Positions 31,830-34,693 of a stretch of DNA of 34,693 nt are shown here, in pieces. How positions within the stretch are numbered: the stretch's first letter is position 1; the number at the start of each line of letters is the position of its first letter. The stretch covers positions 1-34,693 of the forward strand of contig DASVDW010000180.1 of NCBI GenBank assembly GCA_036380925.1. Direction: 5' to 3'. Made by a program: the position numbers and the translations under genes. The notes beneath the pieces were generated by a model. The model was not told the origin of the DNA. It was given only the letters and a program-made list of their open reading frames with translations, and searched no databases. The stretch is from JAICLV01 sp036380925. GTDB taxonomy: Bacteria > Actinomycetota > Actinomycetes > Acidothermales > Acidothermaceae.

Positions 31830-32921
31830 ATGACACCGCACGCGCCACGGCACCGCGGCGACGGCAAGCAGGCCGTGGAGCCGGCGGGCCGATCACCGGA
31901 CGCCCCGGCCGCGGACGATCCAACGCCCGAGCCCGCGCACGACGACCGGCCGCCCACCTCGCCGCTCGCCCTCGACAAGCACTCGTGGCGCGGCGTGGTG
32001 CGGCGAACCATTCGCGAATACAAGGAGGACAGCCTCAGCGACTGGGCGGCGGCGCTCACCTATCGCGCGCTCCTCGCGCTCTTCCCTGGATTGCTGGTGC
32101 TGGTGTCGATCGTCGGGCTGCTCGGCGCCGACACCAGCGACGAGCTGCTCAACAACCTGGAGAAGAACGCGCCGACGAGCGTTCGGGGGACGATCACCAC
32201 GATCTTCCACAACGTGCAAAGCAACCAAAGCGCCGCCGGCGTGATCGGGATCCTGAGCCTGCTGGTCGCCGTGTGGTCGGCCTCGGGCTACGTGGCCGCG
32301 TTCATGCGCGCGTCCAACAACATCTACGACATCGTCGAGGGCAGGCCGATCTGGAAGACCGCGCCGATCCGGCTGGGCCTCACCATCTTCCTGGTGATCG
32401 CGGTCATCGTCGCCGCGGCGGTCGCCGTCTTGTCCGGAAGCATCGCCCGCGACGTCGGCGACGTCATCGGTCTCGGCGGCACCGCCGTGACGGTCTGGAA
32501 CATCGCCAAGTGGCCGTTCCTCGTCGTCCTCGCCAGTCTGGTCCTCGCCATCTTTTACTGGGCCGCGCCGAACGCCAAACAAGCGAGCTTCCGGTGGATC
32601 ACCCCTGGCGGCTTGCTGACCGTGGTCGTGTGGGCGGCCGCGTCGGCGGGTTTCGCCCTCTACGTGGCCAACTTCGGCTCGTACAACAAGACCTACGGAT
32701 CCCTCGCGGGCATCGTGATATTCCTGGTCTGGCTGTGGATCTCGAATATCGCGCTGCTCCTAGGGGCGGAGTTCGACGCCGAGCTGCAACGCGCCCGCGC
32801 GATCGACGACGGGCTGCCGCCCGATCAGGAGCCGTACGTCGACCTGCGCGACACCCGCAAGCTCGACGACGTCGAACGCGAGCGGTTCGCCGCCATCTCA
32901 CGCCGGCTGCGTCACGACTGA
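31830..32921 (+). CDS. YihY/virulence factor BrkB family membrane protein
   Basis: A 363-residue inner-membrane protein of the YihY/BrkB family (formerly mis-called RNase BN). A Pro/Asp-rich N-terminal tail of about 55 residues is followed by DSLSDWAAALTYRALLALFPGLLVLVS-like sequence, then five more helices. YNKTYGSLAGIVIFLVWLWISNIALLLGAEFDAEL near residues 283-318 is the most conserved block. Function is not established in the family. ATG 31830 has GAGG-like sequence about 10 bases upstream. The last 10 bases overlap the convergent P-type ATPase gene. Confidence 0.9.
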   Translation: MTPHAPRHRGDGKQAVEPAGRSPDAPAADDPTPEPAHDDRPPTSPLALDKHSWRGVVRRTIREYKEDSLSDWAAALTYRALLALFPGLLVLVSIVGLLGADTSDELLNNLEKNAPTSVRGTITTIFHNVQSNQSAAGVIGILSLLVAVWSASGYVAAFMRASNNIYDIVEGRPIWKTAPIRLGLTIFLVIAVIVAAAVAVLSGSIARDVGDVIGLGGTAVTVWNIAKWPFLVVLASLVLAIFYWAAPNAKQASFRWITPGGLLTVVVWAAASAGFALYVANFGSYNKTYGSLAGIVIFLVWLWISNIALLLGAEFDAELQRARAIDDGLPPDQEPYVDLRDTRKLDDVERERFAAISRRLRHD

Positions 32922-34693
32922 CCGACGCTCCGTCGCCCGCGTCTCCGCCGGCGATTGCGCCACCCGGCGACCAGGCTTTGCACCGACGCGGCCGCGAGCC
33001 AACCGCCTTCGAGGGCCAACCCGGCCAGCCCGGCCACTCCGACACCGGCAAGCCACAACACCGGCCGCGGGAACGTCAACGCGAAGAACTCCCGGGACCA
33101 CGGCACGACGAGCGCGGCGACGAGCAGCCCGACCATGGACGCGATGAGCCATTGGCGCGCCCGCGTCGCCGGCCGGGTGAGGATCGACAACACCCACAAC
33201 GCCACACCGGCGAGCACCAGCGTCGCCACCGTTCGCGCTGACTCAAGGCTCGTTGTCGGCTCCGAGCGCGCCATCGAATAGGCGCCAAACGTGGCCGCGG
33301 CGGCCACCACGCCAGCCGGGATGGCGAACCGCAGCACCCGGCCCATGAAGCCCTTCCGAGCTCGCTTCGCGTTTGGCGCGAGCGCGAGGAAGAACCCGGG
33401 TATGCCGATGGTCACGCCGCTGACCAAGGTCAGATGCCTTGGCAGGAAAGGAAAAGGTAACGACAGCACACCGACCGTCAACGCCAGCACGGTGGCGTAC
33501 ACGGTTTTCGTCAAGAACAGGTTGGCGACCCGCTCGACGTTGGCGATGACCCGGCGGCCCTCCGCGACGACCTTCGGCACCGCGCTGAACGCGTCGTCCA
33601 GCAAGACGAGTTGCGCGACCCCGCGAGCCGCCTGGGTGCCCGAACCCATGGCGATCCCGAGGTCGGCGCTCTTGAGCGCGAGCACGTCGTTCACGCCGTC
33701 GCCGGTCATCGCCACCGTGTGCCCGCCCGCCTGCAGCGCGGCGACGATCGCCTGCTTTTGTTGCGGCACCACGCGGCCGAAGACATCGCGGTCGCGCAGC
33801 GCGGCCCGCAGCTGCGGCGAATCGACGTCCGGCAAGGTACGCGCGTCGACCGGGTCGCCGGTGAGCCGCAGGCCGAGTTGGGTGGCCAACGCGGCCACGG
33901 TGCGCGGATTGTCGCCGGAGATGACCTTCACCGAAACCCCTTGCGCGGCAAGGAATTCGAGGGTCGATGCGGCGTCGGGCCGCAACACGTCGCGCAACAC
34001 CACCAACGCAACCGCTTCGCGTCGTCCGAGTTCTGCGTCGCCAACCGGCAGCTGCTCGGCCCGCGCCAGCAACAGCGTTCGGCGGCCAGCCTCGACCGCC
34101 TCGCGCATCGCGCCATCGAGCTCCCGCGACGCCACCCCCTCACCGCCCACGATCTCGGGGGCGCCGAGCAACCAGGCGCCGTTCGCGCCGAAGTCGGCGC
34201 CGGAGTATTTCCGCGACGACGAGAACGCCAGCCGCGCGACGGCCGGCCAACCGGGCGCAGCGTCGGCCAGCGCCTGTCGCAACGCCGTCATCGTGGGATT
34301 CGGGCTGGGGTCGGCCGCCGCCAACGCTGCCAACGCGGCACGCACGTCATCCGCCGCGGCGCCGCCGAGCGGCAGCACCGCGTCGAGGGAGAGCTCCCCC
34401 GTGGTGAGCGTCCCCGTTTTGTCGATGCACAAGACGTCGACGCGGGCCAGGCCCTCGAGCGCGGGCAGCTCGCGCACCACGACCTTGGAACGGGCCAACC
34501 GCACGGCGCCGATGGCGAACGCGATGCTGGTCAAGAGCACCAAGCCCTCAGGCACCATCGTGACGGTGCCCGCGACCGACCCGCGAGCGGCGTCGGCGAT
34601 CGCCCGGTTGCTGCGGAACTGACTCCACGCCAACAAGACCGCCACCGGCACGAGCACCCAGGTGATGATTCGCAGCAGTCGATTGATGCCGTC
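32912..34693 (-). CDS. ctpE: CtpE-like cation-transporting P-type ATPase (5' end outside the window)
   Basis: The frame is open to the window edge, so the N-terminal actuator part is missing. The visible part (593 residues) begins GINRLLRIITWVLVP, then the TM4 motif TMVPEGLVLLTS and the phosphorylation site DKTGTLT (Asp codon near 34423). SGDNPRTV and TGDGVNDVLALKSADLGIAMGSG form the hinge, and several C-terminal helices follow. Order and wording are close to Mycobacterium tuberculosis CtpE, reported as a calcium transporter; ion specificity here is inferred. The end overlaps the YihY-like gene tail to tail by 10 bases. Confidence 0.85.
   Translation of the reverse strand, partial: DGINRLLRIITWVLVPVAVLLAWSQFRSNRAIADAARGSVAGTVTMVPEGLVLLTSIAFAIGAVRLARSKVVVRELPALEGLARVDVLCIDKTGTLTTGELSLDAVLPLGGAAADDVRAALAALAAADPSPNPTMTALRQALADAAPGWPAVARLAFSSSRKYSGADFGANGAWLLGAPEIVGGEGVASRELDGAMREAVEAGRRTLLLARAEQLPVGDAELGRREAVALVVLRDVLRPDAASTLEFLAAQGVSVKVISGDNPRTVAALATQLGLRLTGDPVDARTLPDVDSPQLRAALRDRDVFGRVVPQQKQAIVAALQAGGHTVAMTGDGVNDVLALKSADLGIAMGSGTQAARGVAQLVLLDDAFSAVPKVVAEGRRVIANVERVANLFLTKTVYATVLALTVGVLSLPFPFLPRHLTLVSGVTIGIPGFFLALAPNAKRARKGFMGRVLRFAIPAGVVAAAATFGAYSMARSEPTTSLESARTVATLVLAGVALWVLSILTRPATRARQWLIASMVGLLVAALVVPWSREFFALTFPRPVLWLAGVGVAGLAGLALEGGWLAAASVQSLVAGWRNRRRRRGRRSVGQS

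Noticed and set aside
1..34693. Mobile elements, CRISPR arrays, tRNA or rRNA genes
   Set aside because: No transposase, integrase, terminal repeats, regular spacer repeats or tRNA-like cloverleaf was seen on either strand; the gaps between genes are short.

Overview
The window is high-GC DNA with tightly packed genes, frequent GTG starts and many 4-base start/stop overlaps. A DUF4192 protein, a CtpE-like P-type ATPase, a Tat-exported solute-binding lipoprotein and an actinobacterial-style pca gene order all point to an actinomycete; order and genus cannot be fixed from the sequence alone. I see no rRNA, tRNA, CRISPR array, insertion sequence or prophage.

Left flank (1-3716): the end of an ABC-2 permease, a TerC-family membrane protein, an NRDE (TANGO2-like) protein and a DUF4192 protein. 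The core (3786-21714) is one aromatic-acid catabolic region with four transcription units. (1) Leftward: an aldehyde dehydrogenase and a MetE-like zinc methyltransferase. (2) Rightward, divergent from it: a LivJ-like binding lipoprotein, two ATPases, two permeases and an MFS carrier. (3) Leftward: pcaI-pcaJ-pcaF-pcaH-pcaG-pcaB-pcaD-pcaC-pcaR, the complete protocatechuate branch of the beta-ketoadipate pathway plus its IclR regulator. (4) Rightward, divergent from pcaI: pobA, which makes protocatechuate from 4-hydroxybenzoate. Together they can take up an aromatic acid, oxidise an aromatic aldehyde, hydroxylate 4-hydroxybenzoate, cleave the ring and yield succinyl-CoA and acetyl-CoA.

The main discovery is regulatory. 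All four units carry, upstream of the first gene, a pair of 15-bp pseudo-palindromes of the form GTYCR-N5-YGNAC whose centres are exactly 19 bp apart. At the aldehyde dehydrogenase and pcaI promoters the first site of the pair starts at the fourth base of the -10 hexamer, behind a TTGACG -35 and a 17-bp spacer. The motif resembles the PcaR/PobR-type operator, so PcaR probably controls all four units. That places the MetE-like methyltransferase inside an aromatic regulon, where it may handle methyl groups from methoxylated aromatics.

Right flank (21719-34693): a STAS-like small protein, an amidase, a universal stress protein, a DJ-1/PfpI protein, a methyltransferase, an overlapping pair of a ubiquitin-like MoaD/ThiS protein and an Asp-box beta-propeller, a glycerate kinase, a MarR regulator with a CBS-domain ClC transporter, a small membrane zinc-ribbon protein, a YceI protein with a palindromic operator, a YihY/BrkB membrane protein, and a CtpE-like P-type ATPase cut by the window end.
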